A DNA stretch of 64,000 bases from Gammaproteobacteria bacterium (GTDB lineage Bacteria > Pseudomonadota > Gammaproteobacteria > Pseudomonadales > Azotimanducaceae): positions 1 to 64,000 of the forward strand of contig VXPO01000096.1 of assembly GCA_009839505.1 (NCBI GenBank), written 5' to 3'. Positions 53,522 through 61,817 of the stretch are shown piece by piece; position 1 is the first letter of the stretch; the number at the start of each line of letters is the position of its first letter. The notes below the pieces were generated by a model, which was not told the origin of the DNA, did no database searches, and saw nothing but the letters and a program-made list of their open reading frames with translations. The translations under genes were made by a program, and so were the position numbers.

Positions 53522-53767
53522 ATGCGTACCACCCTGAACATCGACGACGACGTGCTCGCGGCTGCCAAGGAAATTGCCCAACGCGAGCACAAGAGTACGG
53601 GCAAGTTCATGTCAGATTTGGTGCGCGAAGCCTTGAAAAGACGCGCAGCGGCGCCAAGCGGGCGGCGGCGCAACCGCGAGTATTACGGGTTTAGGCCGAT
53701 CCCGGCTGGCGGTTCCGTGGTAACGAACGAGCTTGTCAACGAGCTTAGGGACGAGCTTGGAATCTGA
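53522..53767 (+). CDS. VapB-type antitoxin
   Basis: An 81-residue protein with an N-terminal ribbon-helix-helix DNA-binding segment (MRTTLNIDDDVLAAAKEIAQ), the standard opening of VapB/CopG-type antitoxins. The basic middle is RRAAAPSGRRRNREYYGFRP and the C-terminal toxin-binding tail ends NELRDELGI. It lies two bases upstream of a PIN toxin, completing a type II module that autoregulates by binding its own promoter. ATG 53522 chosen from the family N-terminus. Confidence 0.9.
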   Translation: MRTTLNIDDDVLAAAKEIAQREHKSTGKFMSDLVREALKRRAAAPSGRRRNREYYGFRPIPAGGSVVTNELVNELRDELGI

Positions 53768-53769
53768 TT

Positions 53770-54198
53770 GTGCTGTCGCTACTCGACGTCAATGTCCTGA
53801 TCGCACTACTTGACGAGAATCACGCGCATCATGCGGTCGTAGTCTCGTGGTTCCGGGACAACGTCGAAGACGGATGGGCATCCAGCCCGATCACGCAGAA
53901 CGGAGCCTTGAGAATCCTGTCCCAGCCCAAGTATCCGAATATGGTCGAAGTCGGTGACGCACGGCTCCGTTTGCGCGAAGCCACCTCCACGTCGCACCAC
54001 CGCTTTCTTGCGGATGACATCAGCTTGTTGGATGACGACATTCTGGACGCCGAGCACCTGTTGGGTCACCGACAGCTTACCGACGTCTATCTTCTGGCAC
54101 TCGCGACGGCCCACGACTCTCGTCTGGTCACCTTGGACACTGCCGTGCCTCTCGGCCCGGTCCGCGGGGCCACCGAGGATTCGTTGCTGATACTCTGA
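53770..54198 (+). CDS. VapC-type PIN-domain ribonuclease toxin
   Basis: A 142-residue PIN nuclease. The catalytic acids can be placed at D6 (LLDVNVLIALLD), D105 (QLTDVYLLALA) and D123 (LVTLDTAV), with the conserved ITQNGALRIL between them. VapC toxins cut tRNA or rRNA when antitoxin is lost. It starts at a GTG just after the antitoxin stop. The cluster sits between the acyl-CoA dehydrogenase gene and the intradiol dioxygenase gene. Confidence 0.92.
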   Translation: MLSLLDVNVLIALLDENHAHHAVVVSWFRDNVEDGWASSPITQNGALRILSQPKYPNMVEVGDARLRLREATSTSHHRFLADDISLLDDDILDAEHLLGHRQLTDVYLLALATAHDSRLVTLDTAVPLGPVRGATEDSLLIL

Positions 54199-54256
54199 CC
54201 GACGGACTGCGAACTATGCTTCGTAGGGAGTAGCAGGTTGGGTTGGGGAGATTCTT

Positions 54257-54841
54257 GTGAATAGACGCAGACTGGTGCAAACAGCGGTCGTTGCCGGCGT
54301 CCTGAGCGGCACAGTGCCGTTGGCGTCGTCGGAGAGAGCTCGGACCCCGCGTGACTTCACGGGACCCTTCTATCCGCGTGGTCCCAGGAACCGGACAAGC
54401 AACCTGATCGTCGGCGAACCGCGGACGGATGTACTGAACTTCGGAGGTCGGGTGGTGACGCCAGGTGGTGCGCCCTACGCCGGCGCGTTGGTCGACATCT
54501 GGCACGCCGACCCCAACGGACGCTACAAGCACCCCCGGGACCGGGGCCAGCAGGAACTCCTCGAGGAGTTCCTGTATTGGGGCGAGGCGGTAGCGGACGC
54601 GAACGGCACCTTCGCTTTCCGGACCTACGTCCCTGGTCGCTACGCGGCCCGGCCGGCGCAGCACATCCACTACAAGGTGTGGTTCGAGCGCAAGGAGATC
54701 CTGACGAGCCAGGTGTACTTCGACGAACTCGGCGGCGCGAAGGGTCTCGCCCGGTCGTCGGAAGCCGCAGCGCTGCAGACGGTCAACCTTGTCCGCGAAG
54801 ACGACGACAATCTCGCGGCGCTCTTGGATATCGTGATCTGA
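54257..54841 (+). CDS. Secreted intradiol ring-cleavage dioxygenase-like protein
   Basis: 194 residues with the catechol/protocatechuate dioxygenase core: TGPFYP near the start, VDIWHADPNGRY and PGRYAARPAQHIHYKVW. The four iron ligands are all present as Y90, Y129, H136 and H138. The N-terminus MNRRRLVQTAVVAGVLSG has the RRxLV look of a Tat signal, so the enzyme is probably exported folded with its Fe(III). It is shorter than cytosolic PcaGH subunits. A GTG start at 54257 with GGGGAG upstream. Likely acts on catechols outside the cytoplasm. Confidence 0.85.
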   Translation: MNRRRLVQTAVVAGVLSGTVPLASSERARTPRDFTGPFYPRGPRNRTSNLIVGEPRTDVLNFGGRVVTPGGAPYAGALVDIWHADPNGRYKHPRDRGQQELLEEFLYWGEAVADANGTFAFRTYVPGRYAARPAQHIHYKVWFERKEILTSQVYFDELGGAKGLARSSEAAALQTVNLVREDDDNLAALLDIVI

Positions 54842-54846
54842 CGTCG

Positions 54847-56079
54847 CTACCGGGGTTGTCTCCGGACCAGCGCACGCCACTTGAACACGACGAAACCGAG
54901 CGCCAAGAGCCCCTCCACAGCGACGATCGTGCAGGCGGCGCTGGCGCCGAACCAGGCCGCCATCAGTCCGAGATGTACCAAGCCGATGGGCCCGCTGCCG
55001 ATGCAGGCCGAGAGCAGGCCCATCATCCGCTGCCGGCTGTCGGCGGCCGCGTACTGCATCACCAGAACGCTCTGCATCGCCGCGAACGCCGCCATGGACA
55101 CGCCAAGGACCAGCAGCAGCGCGCCGGTGAGCGCCGGCAGCACCGAATGCGCGAACACGGCGGCGCAGGCGAGGAAGAGCAGGACGCCGGAGAAGTAGAG
55201 GAAGCGGTACTGTCGCCGCCTGGCGAAAGCCGCCAGGGTCAGCGCGCCGAGCAGCGAACCGAGACCTTCCATGCTCGCCAGCACGCCGATCTCGAACGGT
55301 GGCAGGCCGAGCTTGTCGGCGCCGATGACTGGCACCATCGACATGACCGGAAATCCCCAGACGTTGAACACCACGGTCACGGCGAGCACGCCCTGCAGGA
55401 CCGGTTGCCGTCTTAGGTCGCGCAACCCGCCGACGATCCGCTCGAAGACCCGTCCCGCAGCAGCCTGGCTGTGGGCGGCGACGGAAGGCAGGCCGAGCAG
55501 CACGACGAACGCCAGTCCGTAGGCGCACGCGGTCAGCAGGAAGGCGCCGCTCATGCCCGCGAACGCATAGAGGGCGCCGCCGAGGAGCGGACCCACCATG
55601 CGCGTCCCGGAACTCGCCACCGTATCGAGGCTCATCGCGGGCCCCAGCCGGGCCCGGCCGACGACATCGGCAAGCAGAGTGCGCCTCACGGGAAAGTCGA
55701 ACACCCATGCGAGCCCAGCGACGAAGGCGGCAAGCCCCACGTGCCAGACGGCCAGTTGTCCGAGATGCGCAAGTGTCGCCACTGTCGCGGAAACGACCGA
55801 GGATCCCGCAAGCATCGCCAGCAGGAGGACTTTGCGGTTGAACCTGCTGGCGATCTCGCCGCCGAACACGCCGAACAGCCCGAGCGGCAGCATGCGCAGC
55901 ATGAGCATCCCGGCGACCAGTGGTGCCGAACCGGTGACCTCGAACACGAAGATGCCGACGGCCAGCATCTCCAGCCATCGGGCCGTGGCCGCGAACGCGC
56001 CCGCCGTCCACAGGCGCAGGAAGTCGGGTTCCGCAAGGAGCGGCCGTCGTCGCGCTGGACGCGACGCTGTGCGATCCAC
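54847..56079 (-). CDS. MFS transporter
   Basis: A 410-residue carrier of 12 predicted transmembrane helices. The first block is FLRLWTAGAFAATARWLEML and further helices include LLTACAYGLAFVVLLGLPSV and FLYFSGVLLFLACAAVFAHS. The loop EIASRFNRKVLL carries the helix 2-3 basic motif, and the enterobactin-exporter/MFS_3-like pattern is recognisable. Substrate unknown. It starts at a GTG six bases past the peptidase E stop (or a TTG at 56088 overlapping it), so the two genes are co-transcribed. Convergent with the dioxygenase gene, five bases apart. Confidence 0.87.
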   Translation of the reverse strand: MDRTASRPARRRPLLAEPDFLRLWTAGAFAATARWLEMLAVGIFVFEVTGSAPLVAGMLMLRMLPLGLFGVFGGEIASRFNRKVLLLAMLAGSSVVSATVATLAHLGQLAVWHVGLAAFVAGLAWVFDFPVRRTLLADVVGRARLGPAMSLDTVASSGTRMVGPLLGGALYAFAGMSGAFLLTACAYGLAFVVLLGLPSVAAHSQAAAGRVFERIVGGLRDLRRQPVLQGVLAVTVVFNVWGFPVMSMVPVIGADKLGLPPFEIGVLASMEGLGSLLGALTLAAFARRRQYRFLYFSGVLLFLACAAVFAHSVLPALTGALLLVLGVSMAAFAAMQSVLVMQYAAADSRQRMMGLLSACIGSGPIGLVHLGLMAAWFGASAACTIVAVEGLLALGFVVFKWRALVRRQPR

Positions 56080-56084
56080 GTCGG

Positions 56085-56858
56085 TCAAGCGATGCCCGCC
56101 GCGCGGTGGAGCGTCTCGATGGGCAGGTACTCGGCCGTCTTCGGAAGCTTGCGCTCGATCACGCTTCGCCGCGTCACGGACACCGCGTACGCGCTTGACC
56201 GCTCCTTGGTCGCCATCACACGGAAACCGGTAGCGGTGAACACCACGGCGCAGTGGTTGTCGATCCCGAGGCCTCGTCCGCCCCGGCGGATCATCATTGC
56301 GTGGAAGTCCCGGCGGCGCGGAACGCCGTACGTGCGACCGTTGTAGTGCGGACACGCGATGCCGGCCACGAGTCCCATGCCGGCCACCGCGATGTAGCGC
56401 CAGTCGGTCTTGTCGTAGTACGCCATGGAGTCGCTGTGGCCGCGCTCGAACCAGCAGATCGCGCCAGCGCTGACACCGCACAGAACAGCCCCGCGAGCCC
56501 ACGCGGCGTGCAACAGGGCGTCGACGCCGAGCCGGCGCCAGCGACGCATCATCATGAGCGTATTGCCGCCGCCCACGTAGACGATGTCGGCACGTTCGAT
56601 CTTGTTGGCGACCACCACCGGGTCCGGTGTTGACCCGAGCAGAAGCAGGACATCGGTCGTGCAGCCGAGGCGGTCCCGGTAGGCGCGCTCGAAGTGCCGG
56701 CGGTACACGTCCGAATCGCTGCTGGCGGTAGGTACGAACAGCGCGTGCGGCCGTGTCCTGCCCGTGAGTTCGATGATCTCGCGATCCATGGGTTCGGTCT
56801 CGAGCCTGCGGATGCTGCCGCCTCCGATGGCGACGATGGTGCCCATGCTGTTGTCCAT
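56085..56858 (-). CDS. Peptidase E / type 1 glutamine amidotransferase-like serine peptidase (S51)
   Basis: A 257-residue S51-type hydrolase. The nucleophile Ser lies in CGVSAGAICWF (S130), GGGNTL forms the oxyanion strand and a downstream His is in CPHYNGRTY. S51 enzymes cleave Asp-X dipeptides in the cytoplasm or cyanophycin outside it. The fold family is broad, so specificity is uncertain. First gene of an operon with the MFS carrier. Confidence 0.87.
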   Translation of the reverse strand: MDNSMGTIVAIGGGSIRRLETEPMDREIIELTGRTRPHALFVPTASSDSDVYRRHFERAYRDRLGCTTDVLLLLGSTPDPVVVANKIERADIVYVGGGNTLMMMRRWRRLGVDALLHAAWARGAVLCGVSAGAICWFERGHSDSMAYYDKTDWRYIAVAGMGLVAGIACPHYNGRTYGVPRRRDFHAMMIRRGGRGLGIDNHCAVVFTATGFRVMATKERSSAYAVSVTRRSVIERKLPKTAEYLPIETLHRAAGIA

Positions 56859-56985
56859 GCTGGCAGGAGTTCAACACTATCCGTGATTCGGTACGATAGA
56901 GTGCAGCAACGCGTTGACGGCGGAAAGGTTCCCATGGGGGAGCCGTGCGGTCCGACCTCGTCGACTTTGACAATCGGGAAATCGC

Positions 56986-57999
56986 ATGAGTGCTTCGTCC
57001 AAGGATTTGATCGTCGGTGTCGTCGCCCTGGTCATACTTGCAGTGCTTTTCATCCTCGTCGATCTAGTGGAGGTCGTCTTCGAGGCAACACGGGCCTCGG
57101 AGGGCTGGAACCTCGACGAGATCGTGGCCGTGGTACCCGCGCTCGTCTTGGTCACTGCTTGGTTCGCGGCCCGCCGTTGGCGGGAAGGCACGCATCTGAA
57201 CGAGCAGCTGCAACAGACCGTCGCGGACCTCGAGAACGCGATTGGAGAACGGCGCGTGATGGAGGAGCAACTCCGGGAAGGCTACAAGCTGGCGGCGATG
57301 GGCACCCTGGCGGGTGGGCTCTCGCACGAGTTGAACAATGTCCTGCAGCCGGTCATTACCTTGGCCCAACTGGGGCTAGACCGGGACCACGTCTCCGAAG
57401 CCGAACGCAAGGCGGAGATGGCCCAGGTGTTGAAAGCGGCCGACCGGGGTGCCGAGATTGTCAGGAACGCACTGGCGCTGGCGCCGGGTGGCAGCCGTGA
57501 GACCGAGGAGATCGAACCCTGGGGCTACCTCGCCGAGGCTGCGACCCGGGCGAGGAGATCCGTGGGTTCCGGCATCGAGGTGGACATTCAGGTCGGTAGC
57601 CGGCGCAGCGCCATTCGGGTCAACCGCGTTGAAATAGACGAAGTGCTGAACAACCTCGTGGCCAACGCCGCCGACGCGGTGGAGCAGGGCGGCAAAATCG
57701 TGCTCGCCGCCGAGAACGTGGAAATCGATGCCGAGACGGCCGACGCCCGGGGGGTGGCGCCGGGCGACTACGTGCGTGTGACGATGACCGACAACGGTAC
57801 GGGGATGTCGGATGAGGTACGGCGGCATTGCTTCGATGCCTTCTTCACGACCAAGGCCGATGCAGACGCCATCGGCTTGGGGCTTTCGGTCGTCTACAGT
57901 CTCGCGCGCGGATGGGGAGGCGATGTCGCGGTGACCTCGGAGCCCGGCGAGGGTTCGACGTTCGAAGTCCTGATCCCCAATCGAGCAAAGGAGGCTTGA
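56986..57999 (+). CDS. Sensor histidine kinase with two N-terminal membrane helices
   Basis: A 337-residue kinase. Two transmembrane helices (LIVGVVALVILAVLFILVDL; IVAVVPALVLVTAWFAA) bracket a short loop of about 25 residues, so no large sensor domain is present. A coiled coil follows (EQLQQTVADLENAIGERRVM). The phospho-acceptor His is in GGLSHELNNVLQP (H114). ATPase boxes are N in NNLVANAADA, G1 in DNGTGM and G2 in GLGLSVVYSLARGWGG. The receiver gene begins four bases after the stop. The H-box resembles PAS/GAF-type kinases with LNNxL. Confidence 0.93.
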   Translation: MSASSKDLIVGVVALVILAVLFILVDLVEVVFEATRASEGWNLDEIVAVVPALVLVTAWFAARRWREGTHLNEQLQQTVADLENAIGERRVMEEQLREGYKLAAMGTLAGGLSHELNNVLQPVITLAQLGLDRDHVSEAERKAEMAQVLKAADRGAEIVRNALALAPGGSRETEEIEPWGYLAEAATRARRSVGSGIEVDIQVGSRRSAIRVNRVEIDEVLNNLVANAADAVEQGGKIVLAAENVEIDAETADARGVAPGDYVRVTMTDNGTGMSDEVRRHCFDAFFTTKADADAIGLGLSVVYSLARGWGGDVAVTSEPGEGSTFEVLIPNRAKEA

Positions 58000-58002
58000 C
58001 CG

Positions 58003-58374
58003 ATGGCGACATTGCTCTTGGCCGACGACGACCCCGTGGTGCGCTACGCCTTCGCGCTGCTGTTGCGCAGCAACGGCTATCACGTCCTCGAAGCGCCCTC
58101 AAACGAGGCGGCCCTCGCGCTCGCGAAGGAAAACCCGGACGTGGTCATCACCGACGTCAACATGCCTGGCATGACGGCCCTCGAACTGCTTGAGGAACTC
58201 CGCAAGACCCATCCCGATGTGGGCATCGTCGGACTGTCGGGCGGCGCCATGCACCAGCGCCCCGGTCTGGCGGAGAGCTTCGCCCAAACGGGTGTGGCCA
58301 ACCGCGTGCTGCAGAAGCCGGTCAGGAACGAAGAGCTGTTGAGCGAGGTCGAGGCGGTCTTGTCCGGCGACTGA
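58003..58374 (+). CDS. Receiver-only response regulator
   Basis: A 123-residue single receiver domain. The acidic pocket is D8/D9, the phospho-acceptor is D51 (VVITDVNMPG), the switch Ser is in VGLSGG and the conserved Lys is K105 (RVLQKPVR). No output domain is attached, so signalling must pass through protein contacts like CheY or through a phosphorelay partner elsewhere. It overlaps nothing and lies four bases after the kinase gene, making a tight pair. Confidence 0.93.
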   Translation: MATLLLADDDPVVRYAFALLLRSNGYHVLEAPSNEAALALAKENPDVVITDVNMPGMTALELLEELRKTHPDVGIVGLSGGAMHQRPGLAESFAQTGVANRVLQKPVRNEELLSEVEAVLSGD

Positions 58375-58428
58375 CAGGATCCGCCTCGAGCCGGCTGCGG
58401 ATTGTCAACACCGGGCGGGGCGCAACGG

Positions 58429-60822
58429 CTATAGGATCAGCTTGACGCGTAGCCAAGCAGCACGGGGTATTCCGGGTGCCAGGAACCGGACGTCCTCGCC
58501 GATGTCGTCGAGCCCCACGACCTCGTCTGGCTCCTCGCCGATCAGACCGAAGTTTTCGTAGCCCAGGTCCAGGAGGTTCTCGAGCAGCAGCGATGCCTCG
58601 AAGCGGTCGTTCCGGTACCGGACGAACGCATTGGCCACCGCGTAGCCGGACAACTCGTCGAGTTCATTGGACTCGTCTCCCCGCAGGTGGCTGCCGGAGA
58701 CGGCGACGATGTCGAAGCCAAGGGAAAGCCGGTCTGTGAACGAATAGTCGGCGGCCGCTTTGAACAAGTGACTCGGAATGCCTGGAATGCGGTCCCCGGG
58801 CGACACTGGGCGCGTCAGCGGCGCGTCATCATCTCCATCCCCGGCATTGGCCGGATGGTTGGGGCTCAGCACGTCGAAGGCGTCTTCGAACGTCGCGCGC
58901 ACGTGGGTGTAGTCGATGCTCCACCCCCAGCGGTCCCGTGTTCTCGTCAACGACAACTCGACGCCCAGGCGGCGGGTGCCGGCGACGTTCCGGAACAGGC
59001 CGTGGGCGCGTGTCTGGCCGGTCTGCCAGAGGATGTCGTCGTCGTTGACGACCCGGAACAAGCCGAGAGACCAACCGAGGCCGGAGTCAAGGGCGCCGCG
59101 AATGCCGAACTCGATGCTCCTCGCGACTACCTCCTCGAGCGGCGGGTCGGCGAGAAAGGCGTTCGGTAGTCGGCACTCCTCCACCTCGCCGGTTTCGGGA
59201 TTCCGCGCCAGCGCTTCGCTGCACGCGAGCTCAATGGGGGTCGGCAGGCGGCTCGACCGGCCGATCGATGCGTAGGCGCGATACGTGGACCATCGACGCA
59301 CTCCGCCGACACTCCAATTGAAGTTGCGATAGCGATGCGAGCCGTCGAGTTGCGGCTGCTCGCCGGAGCGGTCGTGCAACGACACCTCGCTGTCGTGCAG
59401 GAATCCGGAGAGGGTGAGTGTCCAGGCCTCGCCGATGTCAATGATGTCGCCGGCATAGAGGAAGCGCCGCTCCACCCGGGTCTCGATGTCGGTGGCTTCG
59501 TCGGCGAATCCGCCCTGCGCCGACGCCGCCGTGCGGGTGGACCGTGTGTCCGGATCAAAGAGCGCAAACTGCACCCGCGATTCGAACCCGCTTCGGCCCC
59601 GGTAGAAACCGCCGCCCGTGCTCAACTCGTGGTTGTACCCGAACCAGGTGGCGGGCACGTCGAACTCGACAACCCCGCCGCGGGAGTCTTGCGCGCGTCG
59701 GCTGATGTTGTTGATGGCGCCGCAGCCTCCCTCGCCGACGATCTCCTCGAACACCTCGTCCTCATCGTCCCCTCCAGTCGCCGGCTCTTCCTCGGCTTCG
59801 TCCTCGCACGCCTCCGGCAGCAGCCGACTCAAGGCGGACCGTCCTCCGAAGCCCTCGATCAGCTCGTCGACGTCGTCCTCCTCGAGCGCGTCGCCATTGA
59901 AGGACGCCGTGTCGTTGTCGCGAACGTGCAGCTTGCCGACGAGAGAAGCGCCTTCGGCGAATGACAGTCCGCCGCTGAGCGACCAAGATCGGGCGTTGTT
60001 TTCGGTGATGTCGGGCGCGGTGAACACGGCGGCTCGATCGCGGGCAATGAGACCCGAAGGGGACAAGCCGTTGCCCGTGAGTTCGGAGTCGCCGCGGTGG
60101 TGTTCGATGGCCAGGGAGCGGCCGCCTTCGCGCCACTCCACGTTGCCGTAGAGGTTCTCGGCCCTAGAGGGGGAGAGGTCACGCCAACCCTCCTCGTCGA
60201 AACGCTGGCCGTTGACGTAGTAGCCCAGCCGGCCGTTGTTACCACCGCTTTCGAGGTTGGTCACCCGCCGGCCGTGCGAACCCGCCCCGACTTCCAGCCC
60301 ATGCGCCGTATGGCTGAAGCCGTCCTTCATGCGCATGACGATGGAACCGCCCAGGGTGTTCAGGCCGAAGAGGGGATTCGAGCCGCCGAGCACGCTCAGG
60401 TTGGCGACGGCCTTCATGGGGACGAGATCCCAATTGACGGCGTCGCCGAGGGGCTCGTTGAGGCGGACGCCGTTCTGGTACACGGTGAGACCCATGGGTA
60501 GGCCGAGCAGTGGCGAGGCCGCGTAGCCGCGGTAGTAGAGGTCGGACTGCAGGGGATTGCCCTGCGCCGAGTTGATGTGGACACTGCGGGCGCGTCGGGC
60601 CAGGTAGTCGGACACGTCAAGACTGCCGCTCGCCGCCAGCTCATCGCCACTCACGGTTTGAATGCTGCCGGGATAGTCGCGGACATCGAGATCGCTTTCG
60701 CCCACCGGCGTCTTGGCGACCACGGTGACCGTCTCGATCTGCGCGCCCTGGGCGATCGCTGCGCCAAGGCCTAGGACGAACGCTGCCGGGACCAGGGGCC
60801 CGAAGGGCTTCCCGATTGTCAA
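58429..60822 (-). CDS. TonB-dependent outer-membrane receptor
   Basis: 797 residues from a TTG start at 60822, one base after the stop of the upstream sulfurtransferase gene. The signal peptide is PLVPAAFVLGLGAAIAQGAQ, the TonB box is ETVTVVA, then a plug domain (RDYPGSIQTVSGDEL; NLSVLGGSNPLFGLNTLGGS) and a 22-strand barrel ending RAAWLRVKLIL. A loop of about 50 residues near residues 320-375 is unusually acidic (EEDDVDELIEGFGG; ATGGDDEDEVFEEIVGEGG) and contains a pair of Cys. Such a loop could bind cations. The transported ligand is unknown. Probably translationally coupled to the sulfurtransferase. Confidence 0.9.
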   Translation of the reverse strand: MTIGKPFGPLVPAAFVLGLGAAIAQGAQIETVTVVAKTPVGESDLDVRDYPGSIQTVSGDELAASGSLDVSDYLARRARSVHINSAQGNPLQSDLYYRGYAASPLLGLPMGLTVYQNGVRLNEPLGDAVNWDLVPMKAVANLSVLGGSNPLFGLNTLGGSIVMRMKDGFSHTAHGLEVGAGSHGRRVTNLESGGNNGRLGYYVNGQRFDEEGWRDLSPSRAENLYGNVEWREGGRSLAIEHHRGDSELTGNGLSPSGLIARDRAAVFTAPDITENNARSWSLSGGLSFAEGASLVGKLHVRDNDTASFNGDALEEDDVDELIEGFGGRSALSRLLPEACEDEAEEEPATGGDDEDEVFEEIVGEGGCGAINNISRRAQDSRGGVVEFDVPATWFGYNHELSTGGGFYRGRSGFESRVQFALFDPDTRSTRTAASAQGGFADEATDIETRVERRFLYAGDIIDIGEAWTLTLSGFLHDSEVSLHDRSGEQPQLDGSHRYRNFNWSVGGVRRWSTYRAYASIGRSSRLPTPIELACSEALARNPETGEVEECRLPNAFLADPPLEEVVARSIEFGIRGALDSGLGWSLGLFRVVNDDDILWQTGQTRAHGLFRNVAGTRRLGVELSLTRTRDRWGWSIDYTHVRATFEDAFDVLSPNHPANAGDGDDDAPLTRPVSPGDRIPGIPSHLFKAAADYSFTDRLSLGFDIVAVSGSHLRGDESNELDELSGYAVANAFVRYRNDRFEASLLLENLLDLGYENFGLIGEEPDEVVGLDDIGEDVRFLAPGIPRAAWLRVKLIL

Positions 60823-60823
60823 C

Positions 60824-61690
60824 TCAAGAGCCCGTTTCCATCGGCAGCGACTCGTCGCGCACCCACTCGGCCATCGAACCATCGTACACGGCGACATTGT
60901 CTTGGCCGGTAAGCAGGCAAGCGAACGCGTCCACGGTCGCGGATATGCCGCCACCGCAGTAGGCGATCACCCGCTTCGCGCCGAGAAGGCCCTTGGCGTC
61001 GAGGGCGCGGCGCAGAGCCTCGCCCTGCTTGAAGAACCCGTGGTCCATGAGATCGTCGTAGAAGAGGTTGACGCTGCCGGCGATGTGACCCTTGCGACCG
61101 TAGTGCATGCGGCTGTCGCCGGAAAAGACCTCGGCCGACAGCGCGTTCACGGTGCATACGCCGGGGTCGCCGATCGCGGCCAGCACGGCGTCCCTGTCAG
61201 CGAACAAGCCGGGTTCGGGCCGCGCGTGGAACGAACCCGGTCCACGCGAGGTGGTTTCCCGGGTCGTCGGATGGTGGCCCTTTCGCCATGCCCGGAAACC
61301 GCCGTTCAGGACGCGTCCGCGACGGTGTCCGCAGTAGCGCAGGAGCCACCAGGCGCGGGTCGCCCACATCATGTGCCCGGTACTGTAGAAGACGACCTCG
61401 CTGTCGTCGTCGACCCCGAGACTCCGGAACAGGGCGCCGAGCTGCGCGACGCTTGGGAGCGTGAATCCAAGGCCGGTCGTCGTATCGGAAGCTGCTTCGA
61501 TGAGATCGAGGAACTGGGCGCCGGGCACGTGGCACGATTCGAATTTCGCCAGCCCGGATTCGGCCCGCATCCGTCCTCTCGACGTCGGGGTCAGGAACAC
61601 CGTCGCGTCGAACACCCGACGCTTGGGATCCTCGAGACCGGCGGCAAGCTCGTCCGGCGAGATCAGGTACTCCGGATGCGCATAGTCCAT
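60824..61690 (-). CDS. Sulfurtransferase (double rhodanese, thiosulfate/3-mercaptopyruvate type)
   Basis: A 288-residue tandem rhodanese. The N-terminal domain is inactive (VVFYSTGHMMWATRAWWLLR has no Cys at the catalytic position). The C-terminal domain has the catalytic Cys in YCGGGISAT, a loop closer to mercaptopyruvate sulfurtransferases (CG-G-T type) than to thiosulfate ones (CRxGxT). The start at 61690 gives MDYAHPEYLISPDELAA. It precedes the TonB receptor gene with a single intervening base. Confidence 0.88.
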   Translation of the reverse strand: MDYAHPEYLISPDELAAGLEDPKRRVFDATVFLTPTSRGRMRAESGLAKFESCHVPGAQFLDLIEAASDTTTGLGFTLPSVAQLGALFRSLGVDDDSEVVFYSTGHMMWATRAWWLLRYCGHRRGRVLNGGFRAWRKGHHPTTRETTSRGPGSFHARPEPGLFADRDAVLAAIGDPGVCTVNALSAEVFSGDSRMHYGRKGHIAGSVNLFYDDLMDHGFFKQGEALRRALDAKGLLGAKRVIAYCGGGISATVDAFACLLTGQDNVAVYDGSMAEWVRDESLPMETGS

Positions 61691-61817
61691 GTTTGGTTGG
61701 CCATTGACCGCCACGAGAAACCAGTGTGGTTCGCACGTTCGCCGCGTGTCAACGACTGTGGGGATGAGCGGCGATCCGCTAAGCTTGAGGGAGATCGAAT
61801 TCGCCCGGGAATTGCAC

